Of a stretch of DNA of 64,000 bases, positions 31,649 to 39,933 are shown piece by piece. The stretch is taken from the NCBI RefSeq assembly GCF_003627055.1, contig NZ_CP032624.1, forward strand, positions 2,170,001 through 2,234,000. The letters are read 5' to 3'. Made by a program: the position numbers and the translations under genes. The stretch's first letter is position 1; each line of letters opens with the position of its first letter. The notes below the pieces were generated by a model. It did not search any database. It was not told the DNA's origin and worked only from the letters and a program-made list of their open reading frames with translations. The DNA comes from Gryllotalpicola protaetiae (lineage in GTDB: Bacteria; Actinomycetota; Actinomycetes; Actinomycetales; Microbacteriaceae).

Positions 31649-34453
31649 ATGGCATCCGTTCTCTACGCGTTGGGGCGCTGGATCACCCGGTTCCGCTGGG
31701 TCGTGCTGGTCGGCTGGGTCGTCCTGCTGGCGCTCGTCGGCGGCGGCGCCGCACTGTTCAGCAAGGGTTTCGACAACTCCGTTTCGATCCCGGGCACCGA
31801 GGCGCAGCAGGCGCTCGACCAGCTGTCGCGTACGTTCCCACAGGTCTCGGGGGCCACCGCGCAGCTCGTTGTGGTCGCGCCCGACGGGTCCAAGGTGACG
31901 GATGCCGGGTTCCAGACCGCGCTCGACGACGAGGCCGCTGCCCTCACCAAGCTTCCGGGCGTCTCGTCGGCGACCTCGCCGTTCGACGCCGACGGCGGCC
32001 TCGTCTCGAAGGACGGGCGAGCCGGCATCATCTCGATCCAGATGTCGCAGGGCGAGACCGACGTCACCGATGCGCAGAAGGACGCGCTGCAGAGCTCGGC
32101 GCACGCGCTCGAGAAGTCGCTGCCCGTCGGCAGCCAGGCGGTGATGGGCGGCTCGCTGTTCTCGACCAGCTTCCCCGCGATCTCGGCCACCGAGGGCATC
32201 GGGCTCATCATCGCGATCCTCGTGCTGGTCGTGACGTTCGGCTCGTTCCTCGCCGCAGGGCTGCCGCTGCTGTCGGCGCTGCTCGGCATCGGCGTCTCGA
32301 TGGCGGCGATCTACCTGCTCACACTGTTCGGCCCGATCACCTCGACGACCCCGATGCTCGCGCTCATGCTCGGCCTCGCGGTGGGCATCGACTACGCCCT
32401 GTTCATCATCAGCCGACATCTCGACCAGCGCAGGCACGGCATGGAGTTCCACGAGTCGATCGCCCGCGCCCTCGCGACAGCCGGCTCGGCCGTCGTGTTC
32501 GCGGGTGTGACGGTCATCATCGCGCTGCTCGGCCTGGCGGTCGCGAACATCCCGTTCCTCACGACGATGGGCTCGGCGGCCGCGCTCGGCATCGCGGTCG
32601 CGGTGCTGATGTCGCTCACGATGGTGCCTGCGCTCTTGGCGTTCTGCGGCCCGCGCCTCGGCGCCCCGCGCCAGAAGCGTGCGCGGGTGAAACCACGTGT
32701 CCGCGGGGGAGACGTCTCTCGCGAACCGGTCGTTTCTCCCGCGCACACCGATGACGACGCGTCCGACGCCGTCGTGCCGGAACCTCCCAAGCCCAACCGC
32801 TTCTTCCTCGGCTGGGTGCGGGCCGCCACGAAGTGGCCCGTCGTCACGATCGTCGTCGTTGCGGGCATCCTCTCGCTCGCCGTGTTCCCCGCCAGCAAGC
32901 TGCGCCTCGACCTGACGGACGCAGGCCAGCTGCCGGCGTCGTCGCCGGCGCGCCAGGCGTACGACCTGATCAGCGACCACTTCGGGCCCGGCTATAACGG
33001 CCCCCTGATCGTCACGGGCACGATCGTCACGAGCACCGATCCCGTCGGCCTGATGAGCGACCTCGCCGCCGAGATCAAGAAGCTGCCCGATGTCGCCGCG
33101 GTGCCGCTCTCGACCCCGAACCAGACCGCCGACACGGGCATCATCCAGGTGATCCCGAAGAGCGCGCCGACGAGCCAGGCCACGGCAGACCTGGTCAAGA
33201 GCATCCGCGACCTCCGCCCGCACCTGCAGGACAAGTACGGCGTCACGATCTCGGTCACCGGCTTCACCGCGCTCGGCATCGACGTCTCCGACCGCCTCGC
33301 GGGCGCTCTGCTGCCGTTCGGCGCGCTGGTCGTCGGCCTCTCGCTGATCCTGCTCGCGATGGTGTTCCGCTCGATCGCGGTGCCCGTCAAGGCGACGATC
33401 GGCTACCTGTTCAGCGTGGTCGCGTCGCTCGGCGCGGTCTCCGCCGTGTTCGTGCTCGGCTGGGGCGACAAGGCCCTCGGCGTCGAGCAGACCGGGCCGG
33501 TCATCTCCTTCCTGCCGATCATCCTGATGGGCGTGCTTTTCGGCCTCGCCATGGACTACGAGGTGTTCCTCGTCAGCCGCATGCGCGAGGAGTGGGTCCA
33601 CAAAGGCAACGCCAAACGCGCCGTCGAGACCGGGTTCCTCGGCTCGGCGAAGGTCGTCACGGCTGCCGCGATCATCATGTTCGGCGTGTTCGCGTCGTTC
33701 TTCCCCGAGGGCGACTCGACCATCAAGCCGATGGCCCTCGGCCTCGCGGTCGGTGTCTTCGTCGATGCGTTCCTCGTGCGCATGACCCTCGTGCCCGCGG
33801 TGCTGGCGCTGCTCGGCGAGTGGGCCTGGCGCCTGCCGAAGTGGCTCGACCGCGCGCTGCCGAAGTTCGACATCGAGGGTGAGGGGCTCGAGCGCGAGCT
33901 CGCGCTCGCGGATTGGCCGGAAGCGGGCTCCGACCTCGCGCTCGCCGCCGACGGCGTCGGGCTCGGCTCGCCCCGCGGACCGGTGTTCGAGGACTTCTCG
34001 GCGCGGGTGCCGCGCGGTGCGGCATCCGTCATCACCGCCCCTGATCCGACCGCGGTGCGCGCCATCATGCTCGCCGTCTCCGGCCGGGCACGCCCCGACT
34101 CCGGCACGCTCAAGGTGCTCGGTCACGTGCTGCCCGAGCGCGCCGGTGCGGTGCGCAGACGATCGGCGTATGTCGAGCTCGAGACGGATGCCTCGGCCGG
34201 CACCCTGGTCGACGTGCTGCGCCCCGGCCTCGAGCTCGTCGCGCTCGACGGCGTCGACCGCATCACCGACCCCGCCGCGATCGCCGCCCTGCGCCAGACG
34301 ATCGCCGACCTGGTGAGCGGCGGTGACGGCAGTGACGGCTGGGCGCCCGTGACCGTGCTCATCGGCACGACGCAGCCGTCGCGCGCGCAGGCCCTGTTGC
34401 CGGCATCCGCCCGTTCTGTCGCATTCGACTCCGACCTCGCCGAGGTGAAATAA
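31649..34453 (+). CDS. MMPL/RND transporter fused to a degenerate ABC ATPase-like domain
   Basis: The start is taken at the ATG at 31649, after AGGAAGG; it gives 934 residues. Two halves each carry a large outer loop and MMPL helices (LALMLGLAVGIDYALFIISRH; GVLFGLAMDYEVFLVSRM, with the proton-relay GxDY and MDYE motifs). The central linker (about residues 345-365) is encoded by a 68-bp palindromic repeat. After the last helix, about 200 residues resemble an ABC ATPase (ADGVGLGSPRGPVFEDFSARVPRG, SGRARPDSGTLKVLGHVLPE), but the Walker A lysine loop is replaced by ITAPDPTAVRA. The tail probably does not hydrolyse ATP. Likely lipid or drug export. Confidence 0.82.
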   Translation: MASVLYALGRWITRFRWVVLVGWVVLLALVGGGAALFSKGFDNSVSIPGTEAQQALDQLSRTFPQVSGATAQLVVVAPDGSKVTDAGFQTALDDEAAALTKLPGVSSATSPFDADGGLVSKDGRAGIISIQMSQGETDVTDAQKDALQSSAHALEKSLPVGSQAVMGGSLFSTSFPAISATEGIGLIIAILVLVVTFGSFLAAGLPLLSALLGIGVSMAAIYLLTLFGPITSTTPMLALMLGLAVGIDYALFIISRHLDQRRHGMEFHESIARALATAGSAVVFAGVTVIIALLGLAVANIPFLTTMGSAAALGIAVAVLMSLTMVPALLAFCGPRLGAPRQKRARVKPRVRGGDVSREPVVSPAHTDDDASDAVVPEPPKPNRFFLGWVRAATKWPVVTIVVVAGILSLAVFPASKLRLDLTDAGQLPASSPARQAYDLISDHFGPGYNGPLIVTGTIVTSTDPVGLMSDLAAEIKKLPDVAAVPLSTPNQTADTGIIQVIPKSAPTSQATADLVKSIRDLRPHLQDKYGVTISVTGFTALGIDVSDRLAGALLPFGALVVGLSLILLAMVFRSIAVPVKATIGYLFSVVASLGAVSAVFVLGWGDKALGVEQTGPVISFLPIILMGVLFGLAMDYEVFLVSRMREEWVHKGNAKRAVETGFLGSAKVVTAAAIIMFGVFASFFPEGDSTIKPMALGLAVGVFVDAFLVRMTLVPAVLALLGEWAWRLPKWLDRALPKFDIEGEGLERELALADWPEAGSDLALAADGVGLGSPRGPVFEDFSARVPRGAASVITAPDPTAVRAIMLAVSGRARPDSGTLKVLGHVLPERAGAVRRRSAYVELETDASAGTLVDVLRPGLELVALDGVDRITDPAAIAALRQTIADLVSGGDGSDGWAPVTVLIGTTQPSRAQALLPASARSVAFDSDLAEVK
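32679..32746 (+). repeat. Palindromic repeat element inside the MMPL gene
   Basis: Arms GTGCGCGGGTGAAAC (32679-32693) and GTTTCTCCCGCGCAC (32732-32746) are inverted copies at 14 of 15 positions. The centre holds the palindrome GAGACGTCTC. A related element lies before moaA (38512-38585). Here it is read through in frame, adding a polar linker. Confidence 0.65.
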
Positions 34454-36337
34454 GTGACCTTCCTCACCCAGTTCTCCGAACGCGTCGCGTCGCGTCGCCG
34501 CTTGTCGATCGTCTCGATCGTGGGCATCGTGCTCGTGCCGTTCGTCATTGCGGGCGTGCTCGTCTGGGCGCTGTGGAACCCGCAGGAGCGGCTCGACCGC
34601 GTGCAGGCCGCGATCGTGAACAACGACCAGCCGGTGACACTCAACGGGCAGACCGTGCCGCTCGGGCGCGAGCTCGCCGCCGGCCTCGTCGGCACGGCGA
34701 AGCCCGGTTCTGCCGCGGCCGGCAAGAACTTCTCCTGGGTCATCACCGACAAGGCGGATGCCGCGAGCGGACTCGACTCCGGCCGCTACACCGCCGTCAT
34801 CACGATCCCGAAGGACTTCTCGGCGGCCGCGACGTCGACCGCCGACGCGGCGAAAGCGCGCAAGGCGACGCTTGAGGTGCAGACCTCGCAGGCGTCGAAG
34901 CTGCTCGATGAGACGATCAGCCAGACCGTTGCGACGACGGCCGCGTCGACGCTCGGCTCGCAGCTCACGGCGGCCTACCTCGACAACGTGTACGTCGGCT
35001 TCAACACGCTCGGCGCCAAGCTCGGCGAGGCGTCGTCGGGCGCGCAGCAGCTCGCGGCGCAGGGGCCGCAGCTGGCGTCGGGCGCGCAGCAGGCCGCGGC
35101 GGGGCAGGCGCAGCTCGCGGCCGGGCAGCAGCAGCTGGCGAACGGGCTCGTGCCGCTCGCGTCGGGGGCGTCGAGCGTCGCGAGCGGTGTCGGCGGTCTT
35201 GCGGGCGGCGCGCAGCAGCTGGCGGGTGGAACCCAGCCGCTCATCACGGGTGCGCAGCAGCTCTCAACGGGTCTTGATCAGCTGAGCGCGCAGATCGCTC
35301 AGCTGCAGCAGGCCGCGGCGGCGGGTCTTATGACGGGGCCGCAGCTCGCGGCCGCGCTCGGGCAGCTGCAGGGCGGCGTGACCCAGCTCGGCTCCGGCGC
35401 GGATCAGCTGGGGGCGGGCGCCGCGCAGCTGGCATCCGGCCTGTCGCAGACCGCCGCCGGTGCGCAGCAGCTCGCGGGCGGCGCGAACTCGGTGGCGTCG
35501 GGGCTGTCGCAGACGTCCGACGCGGCGCAGCAGCTGGCCTCGGGCAGCCAGGCCGCCGCGTCCGGCTCGGCGCAGCTCGCCGACGGCATCGGCCAGTACG
35601 CCGAGGGAACCGGCACGCTGGCCGACGGCCTCAAAACCGCAGCCGGTTCGATTCCGAGCTATTCGGATGCCGAGCGCAAAGCCCTTTCGACCGTGGTCGC
35701 CGACCCGGTCGTCACGAAGTCGGGCGCGACCCTGGGCTTCGGCGCCCTCGCCGCCCCGATCTTCGGGGTGCTTGCCCTGTGGCTCGGCGCGCTCGCATGC
35801 TTCATGGTGCTGCGCCCGGTGACGCTCACGGCGCTCGGCTCGCCGCGCTCGTCGCCGAACGTCGCGCTGCGTGGAATGGTGCTGCCCGCGATCATCGGGG
35901 CGGTGCAGGGCGTCGCGGTCGCCGGGGCGCTGCAGCCGCTGCTGCAGCTCGACGCTTCCGGTTGGCTCGGCCTCGCCGGCATCGGCGTGCTCACCGGCGT
36001 CGCGTTCGCCGCGGTGAACCAGGCCCTCGTCGCCGTGCTCGGGGGAACGGGGCGGTTCGTGTCGATGCTCGTGATCCTGCTCGGGCTTGCGACCGGGCTC
36101 GTGGGAACCGCCCCGCAGTTCCTGTCGACGCTCGCATCGTTCACCCCGATCGGGCCGGCGCAGCACCTCGTCGGCGCGGTCGTGCAGGGGCTCGCCGTGT
36201 CGGGCGGCGATGTCGTGGCGCTCGTGCTCTGGCTGCTCGGCGCGCTCGCCGCGACGACGCTCGCGGTGGCTCGGGGGCGGATGGTTCCGGCCTCGAAGCT
36301 GGTGCGCGCTGCGGCATCCGCCCCGCAGCCCGCGTAG
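34454..36337 (+). CDS. YhgE/Pip family membrane protein
   Basis: A 627-residue protein whose GTG follows the MMPL stop directly. One N-terminal membrane helix (about residues 18-40) is followed by an extracellular NNDQPVTLNGQTVPLGRELA region. A long stretch of QLA-x-G-A type repeats (about residues 195-390) comes next and should form a helical rod. Four to six C-terminal helices end the protein. YhgE/Pip proteins are structural parents of phage receptors and resemble the ABC-2 permease fold. Paired with an MMPL-ATPase-like fusion, it may form one envelope export complex. Control is by the TetR upstream. Confidence 0.82.
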   Translation: MTFLTQFSERVASRRRLSIVSIVGIVLVPFVIAGVLVWALWNPQERLDRVQAAIVNNDQPVTLNGQTVPLGRELAAGLVGTAKPGSAAAGKNFSWVITDKADAASGLDSGRYTAVITIPKDFSAAATSTADAAKARKATLEVQTSQASKLLDETISQTVATTAASTLGSQLTAAYLDNVYVGFNTLGAKLGEASSGAQQLAAQGPQLASGAQQAAAGQAQLAAGQQQLANGLVPLASGASSVASGVGGLAGGAQQLAGGTQPLITGAQQLSTGLDQLSAQIAQLQQAAAAGLMTGPQLAAALGQLQGGVTQLGSGADQLGAGAAQLASGLSQTAAGAQQLAGGANSVASGLSQTSDAAQQLASGSQAAASGSAQLADGIGQYAEGTGTLADGLKTAAGSIPSYSDAERKALSTVVADPVVTKSGATLGFGALAAPIFGVLALWLGALACFMVLRPVTLTALGSPRSSPNVALRGMVLPAIIGAVQGVAVAGALQPLLQLDASGWLGLAGIGVLTGVAFAAVNQALVAVLGGTGRFVSMLVILLGLATGLVGTAPQFLSTLASFTPIGPAQHLVGAVVQGLAVSGGDVVALVLWLLGALAATTLAVARGRMVPASKLVRAAASAPQPA

Positions 36338-36347
36338 CGGCGTGTCC

Positions 36348-36398
36348 GGTCGTCACTAAGTCACCCCATTCCGGCCGTTCGGGTGACTTGGCGACGAC
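36348..36398. repeat. GGTCGTCAC-type palindromic element, copy A
   Basis: Arms starting GGTCGTCAC and ending GACGAC pair imperfectly over about 18 positions around a 13-base centre. It lies just after the YhgE gene and may act as terminator. Copy B follows at 36420 and a relative at 51439. Confidence 0.55.
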
Positions 36399-36419
36399 TG
36401 GCAGGCCCGCTCCGCGCCC

Positions 36420-36471
36420 GGTCGTCAGTTAGTCAGCGAAGGCGCTCTGATCGGGTGACTTTGTGACGACC
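36420..36471. repeat. GGTCGTCAC-type palindromic element, copy B
   Basis: GGTCGTCAGTTAGTCA pairs with TGACTTTGTGACGACC around about 20 bases. It sits just before the end of the convergent LLM gene. With copy A it makes a tandem array between convergent genes. Confidence 0.55.
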
Positions 36472-36479
36472 GAGGGGGG

Positions 36480-37514
36480 TCAGCTGGAGAGAATATCCCG
36501 CACCATCGGGATCACCTTCGTGCCGTACAGCTCGACGGCGTGCGCCGCGGCCGAAGCCGGCACCGAACCCGAGGTGTAAAGCAGGTCGAAGCGCTGCACG
36601 CCGAGCTCGCGCACGGTCGCGGCGATGCGTCGCGCGACCGTCTCGGGCGAGCCGACGTAGACCGACCCCGCCGCAGCCTCCTGCTCGAAGTGCTCGCGCG
36701 TCACCTCGCCCGCCCAGCCGCGCTCGGCCCCGATCTTGTCGCGCACGCGCTTGAAGCGAGGGAACAGGAGCTCCTTCGCCTCCTCATCGGTGTCGGCGAT
36801 GAAGCCGGGGGAGTGCACCCCGACCGGCTCGGCCGGCTGCCCCAGCTCGGCGACGGCGCGGTGGTAGAGGTCGATGTACGGCCGGAACCGCCCGGGCGCC
36901 CCGCCGATGATGGCGAGCATGAGCCGGAATCCGTATCTCGCCGTACGGATCACGGACTCGGGCGACCCGCCCACCCCGACATAGGTGGTCAACCCGTTCT
37001 CGGTCTTGGGGTAGACGTCGGCGTCGGTGAGCGGCGCGCGCGTCTTCCCACGCCAGGTCACCGGCTGCTCGGTGAGCAGCTTCGCCCACAGCCCGAGCTT
37101 CTCCTCGAAGAGCAGCTCGTAGTCGGCCAGGTCGTAGCCGAAGAGCGGGAACGACTCGATGAACGAGCCGCGCCCCATGATCACTTCGGCGCGCCCGTTC
37201 GAGACCGCGTCGAGCGTCGCGAAGCGCTCGAACACACGCACGGGGTCATCGGACGACAGCACCGTGACGCCCGTGCCCAGCTTGATGCGCGAGGTGCGCC
37301 CGGCGATCGTCGCGAGCACGATCTCGGGCGAGCTGATCGCGAACTCCGGCCGGTGGTGCTCGCCGAGGGTGATCGCGTCGACCCCGGCCTGATCGGCGAT
37401 CACGGCGTGATCGACGATGTCGCGGATGCTTGCCGCATACGTCTTCGTACTGCCGTCGTCGTCTTCGAGCACGTCGCCGAAAGTGTCGAGGCCCAGCACG
37501 AGTGAGTCGCTCAT
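36480..37514 (-). CDS. LLM-class flavin-dependent oxidoreductase
   Basis: A 344-residue protein from an ATG after AGAGGA. LVLGLDTFGDVLEDDDGS and AGVDAITLGEHHRPEFAISSPE are the first strands; VTVLSSDDPVRVFERFATLDAVSNGRAEVIMGRGSF (in parts) holds the flavin-site pattern of the LLM family. TYVGVGGSPESVIRTARYGF is typical of the Atu2307/SP_0267-like branch. It stands alone, divergent from the SufU gene, with no reductase next to it. Substrate unknown. Confidence 0.83.
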   Translation of the reverse strand: MSDSLVLGLDTFGDVLEDDDGSTKTYAASIRDIVDHAVIADQAGVDAITLGEHHRPEFAISSPEIVLATIAGRTSRIKLGTGVTVLSSDDPVRVFERFATLDAVSNGRAEVIMGRGSFIESFPLFGYDLADYELLFEEKLGLWAKLLTEQPVTWRGKTRAPLTDADVYPKTENGLTTYVGVGGSPESVIRTARYGFRLMLAIIGGAPGRFRPYIDLYHRAVAELGQPAEPVGVHSPGFIADTDEEAKELLFPRFKRVRDKIGAERGWAGEVTREHFEQEAAAGSVYVGSPETVARRIAATVRELGVQRFDLLYTSGSVPASAAAHAVELYGTKVIPMVRDILSS

Positions 37515-37596
37515 GTGACGAATCCTCTCAGGCTTCTCGCCGCCGCAGCCTCTGACGCCGCCTGCGACCGGGCAGGCGCGATGTGCACGGTCGACG

Positions 37597-37602
37597 TAGC
37601 CT
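37597..37602 (+). promoter_or_regulatory. -10 box of the SufU gene, leaderless
   Basis: TAGCCT is followed by 6 bases and then the GTG at 37609. No ribosome site at normal spacing is needed if the message is leaderless. Confidence 0.4.
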
Positions 37603-37608
37603 GAGAGG

Positions 37609-38061
37609 GTGAGCGACGACCTCGAAGACCTCTACCGCGAGACGATCATGGATCACGCCCGCGCGCCCCACCACTTCGGGCTGCGCGACGGCGCCGCGGC
37701 GGAGTCGCACCAGCTGAACCCGACGTGCGGCGACGAGGTCACCGTGCAGCTGCACGTGAACGCCGCCGGCGACCGGGTCGAGTCGATCAGCTGGGAAGGC
37801 CACGGCTGCGCCATCTCGCAGGCGTCGGCCTCGCTGCTCTCCGATCTCGTCGTCGACCTGGCGGCCGCCGATCTCACCCACCGCATCGGTGAGTTCCGCG
37901 AGATGATGCGCTCGCGCGGCGCGATCGAGGGCGACGAGGAGTTGCTCGGCGACGCCGTCGTGCTCGGCGGCGCCTCGCGCTACGTTGCCCGCGTCAAGTG
38001 CGCGATGCTCTCGTGGGTTGCGGTCGAGGACGCCCTCGCGAAGCTGCCCCAGATCGCCTAG
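37609..38061 (+). CDS. sufU: SufU-type Fe-S cluster assembly protein
   Basis: A 150-residue protein with the three zinc/cluster Cys of SufU in [18 protein letters not shown] and [10 protein letters not shown], plus the N-terminal [22 protein letters not shown]. In Gram-positive bacteria SufU takes sulfur from SufS for Fe-S assembly. It usually sits beside sufS and sufBCD, but here it is alone next to molybdenum cofactor genes; its stop overlaps that of the convergent moaE. MoaA, CoxS and MoeB-like enzymes need Fe-S or sulfur, which may explain the place. A second sufU copy elsewhere is possible. Confidence 0.85.
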   Translation: MSDDLEDLYRETIMDHARAPHHFGLRDGAAAESHQLNPTCGDEVTVQLHVNAAGDRVESISWEGHGCAISQASASLLSDLVVDLAAADLTHRIGEFREMMRSRGAIEGDEELLGDAVVLGGASRYVARVKCAMLSWVAVEDALAKLPQIA

Positions 38062-38495
38062 AGCCCGACCCACTCGCTGACACCATCGGCGAACCGCTGC
38101 CGTTTCCAGATCGGCACGCGGTGCTTGATCTGCTCGACGAGCTCGGCGCACGCCTCGAACGCCTCGCGCCGATGGGGCGCGGCGACGGCGGCGACGAGCG
38201 CGGTGTCGCCGATCTCGAGCGAGCCGACCCGATGAATCGCGGCGACTCGCAGCCCGGTCGAGGCGGCGACCTCGCGGCAGCACTCGGCGATGAACCGCTC
38301 GGCCTCAGGGTGCGCCTGGTATTCGAGTGCGCTCACATCTCGGCCGCCGTCGTGGTCGCGCACGACTCCGGCGAAGCTCACGACGGCACCGTTGCCGGAT
38401 GCCCGCACGAACGCCTCGACCTCGTCGATGGCGATCGGCTCGGCGCTGATCCCGCTGAGGACCTCGGGTGCGGCATCCGTTCGCGAATCGGTCAC
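38058..38495 (-). CDS. moaE: Molybdopterin synthase catalytic subunit MoaE
   Basis: A 145-residue protein. [33 protein letters not shown], and [29 protein letters not shown], and VPIWKRQRF with the catalytic Lys of KQRF-like MoaE ends, are all present. It joins sulfur to precursor Z (cPMP) with MoaD. The GTG start at 38495 is 7 bases after a TAGCCT -10 on the minus strand, so leaderless. It diverges from moaA across a palindromic repeat element. Confidence 0.9.
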   Translation of the reverse strand: MTDSRTDAAPEVLSGISAEPIAIDEVEAFVRASGNGAVVSFAGVVRDHDGGRDVSALEYQAHPEAERFIAECCREVAASTGLRVAAIHRVGSLEIGDTALVAAVAAPHRREAFEACAELVEQIKHRVPIWKRQRFADGVSEWVGL

Positions 38496-38511
38496 GCGCC
38501 CCAGGCTAATC

Positions 38512-38585
38512 CGCGTGCGCGGGTGAAACGACGCTTCCGCGCGAGACGCGTCTCATGCGCACACGTCACTTCCCCCGCGCACGCG
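38512..38585. repeat. Palindromic repeat element between moaE and moaA
   Basis: Perfect 12-bp ends CGCGTGCGCGGG and CCCGCGCACGCG bound the element. The central GAGACGCGTCTC is a 12-bp palindrome. GTGCGCGGGTGAAAC at its left side is identical to the arm of the copy inside the MMPL gene. It lies in the moaE/moaA divergent promoter region and could form a cruciform or RNA hairpin. Confidence 0.6.
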
Positions 38586-38599
38586 TGCGCACGCCGGGT

Positions 38600-38605
38600 T
38601 ATGGT
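38600..38605 (+). promoter_or_regulatory. -10 box of moaA, leaderless
   Basis: TATGGT is followed by 7 bases and the ATG at 38613. The palindromic element occupies the -35 area, which lacks a clear hexamer. Confidence 0.4.
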
Positions 38606-38612
38606 GGCCCAC

Positions 38613-39680
38613 ATGACGTCGATTGCGCTGGGGATGCCGCAGCTGCGACGCGACCCCCGCGCTCTGCCGCCCACCGCGGGCCGCCCCGACACCCCTGAGC
38701 TCATCGACCGCTTCGGGCGGGTCGCGCACGACCTGCGCGTCTCGGTCACCGAGAAGTGCTCGCTGCGCTGCACCTACTGCATGCCCGAGCAGGGGCTGCC
38801 GACCATTGCGCGCGACGACCTGCTCACCGCACCGGAGATCGGGCGCCTCGTCGGCGTCGCCGTGCGTGAGCTCGGCATCCGCGAGGTGCGCTTCACGGGC
38901 GGTGAGCCGCTGATGCGCGCCGACCTCGTCGACATCATCGCGGAGAGCCGCGCCGCCGCGCCGAGCGCCGAGTTCTCGATCACGACCAACGGCATCGGCC
39001 TCGACCACCGCCTGCCGGCGCTGCTCGCCGCAGGCCTCGATCGAGTCAACATCTCCCTCGACACGGTGAACCCCGAGCACTTCGCGAAGCTGACGCGACG
39101 CGATCGTCTCGAGTCGGTGCTCGCAGGCATCCGCGCAGCAAAGAAAGCCGGCATCTCGCCGCTGAAGCTCAACGCCGTGATGATGCGCGAGACGCTCGGC
39201 GACGCTCCGCAGCTGCTCGCATGGGCGCTCGAGAACGGCGCGCAGCTGCGCTACATCGAGCAGATGCCGTTGGATGCCGACCACAACTGGGCCCGCGACC
39301 ACATGGTCACCGCGGCCGACCTCATCGCCGTGCTGAGCGAGCACTTCGAGCTCACCGAGATCGGCCGTGACGACCCGTCATCGCCCGCCGAGGAGTGGCT
39401 CGTCGACGGCGGCCCCGCCACGCTCGGCATCATCGCCTCCGTGACGCGCACGTTCTGCGAGTCGTGCGACCGCACCCGCATCACGGCGGAGGGCACGGTG
39501 CGCTCGTGCCTGTTCGGCGACGACGAGACCGACCTGCGTGCGCTGCTGCGGGGCGGTGGGACGGACGCCGACCTCGCGGACTTCTGGCGCGCGGCGATGT
39601 GGAACAAGCAGGCAGGGCACGGCATCGCGCTGCCCGGGTTCGAGCCGCCAGTGCGGTCGATGGGGGCGATCGGTGGCTGA
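38613..39680 (+). CDS. moaA: GTP 3',8-cyclase MoaA (radical SAM)
   Basis: A 355-residue enzyme for the first step of molybdenum cofactor synthesis. The radical-SAM cluster motif is CSLRCTYC (Cx3Cx2C), near residues 50-57. The second cluster is carried by the C-terminal [14 protein letters not shown] and [13 protein letters not shown] is the SAM-binding GGE motif. The protein ends in ...GAIGG, the functional GG tail. The ATG at 38613 is chosen over the longer open frame because it follows TATGGT by 7 bases and matches the family's N-terminus. moaD starts inside its last codons. Confidence 0.92.
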   Translation: MTSIALGMPQLRRDPRALPPTAGRPDTPELIDRFGRVAHDLRVSVTEKCSLRCTYCMPEQGLPTIARDDLLTAPEIGRLVGVAVRELGIREVRFTGGEPLMRADLVDIIAESRAAAPSAEFSITTNGIGLDHRLPALLAAGLDRVNISLDTVNPEHFAKLTRRDRLESVLAGIRAAKKAGISPLKLNAVMMRETLGDAPQLLAWALENGAQLRYIEQMPLDADHNWARDHMVTAADLIAVLSEHFELTEIGRDDPSSPAEEWLVDGGPATLGIIASVTRTFCESCDRTRITAEGTVRSCLFGDDETDLRALLRGGGTDADLADFWRAAMWNKQAGHGIALPGFEPPVRSMGAIGG

Positions 39681-39933
39681 GGCTGTGCCTGTTGTAATCC
39701 AGGTGCGCTACTTCGCCGCGGCGGCTGAGGCGACCGGGGTCGAGACCGAGCCTGTGACCGTCGAGCCGGCGACGCTCGGTGCCCTGCAGGACGCCCTGCT
39801 CGAGCGTTACGGCGAGCCGATGCGGCGGATTCTGCGCTCGGGCTCGTTCCTCGTCGGCGGCGTCGTGCGCCGCGCACGCGACACGGCCCTGTCGGGCACG
39901 GTCGACGTGCTCCCGCCCTTCGCCGGCGGCTAG
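39673..39933 (+). CDS. moaD: Molybdopterin synthase sulfur carrier subunit MoaD
   Basis: An 86-residue ubiquitin-like protein from a GTG overlapping the moaA end by 8 bases. [20 protein letters not shown] is the MoaD first strand and helix, and it ends in PPFAGG, the GG tail activated by a MoeB-type enzyme and made a thiocarboxylate. The activating enzyme with rhodanese domain is convergent next door, sharing a 4-base overlap of the 3' ends. Confidence 0.88.
   Translation: MAEAVPVVIQVRYFAAAAEATGVETEPVTVEPATLGALQDALLERYGEPMRRILRSGSFLVGGVVRRARDTALSGTVDVLPPFAGG

Noticed and set aside
31532-34126. An 864-codon open frame antisense to the MMPL gene
   Set aside because: Its product is a His/Arg/Asp/Glu-rich low-information string, as expected opposite a GC-rich membrane-protein gene.
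34950-35650. Repeated GCGCAGCAGCTGGC-like units considered as a CRISPR or tandem repeat array
   Set aside because: They are codons of the QLA-x-G rod repeats of the YhgE protein, in frame and variable, without spacers.
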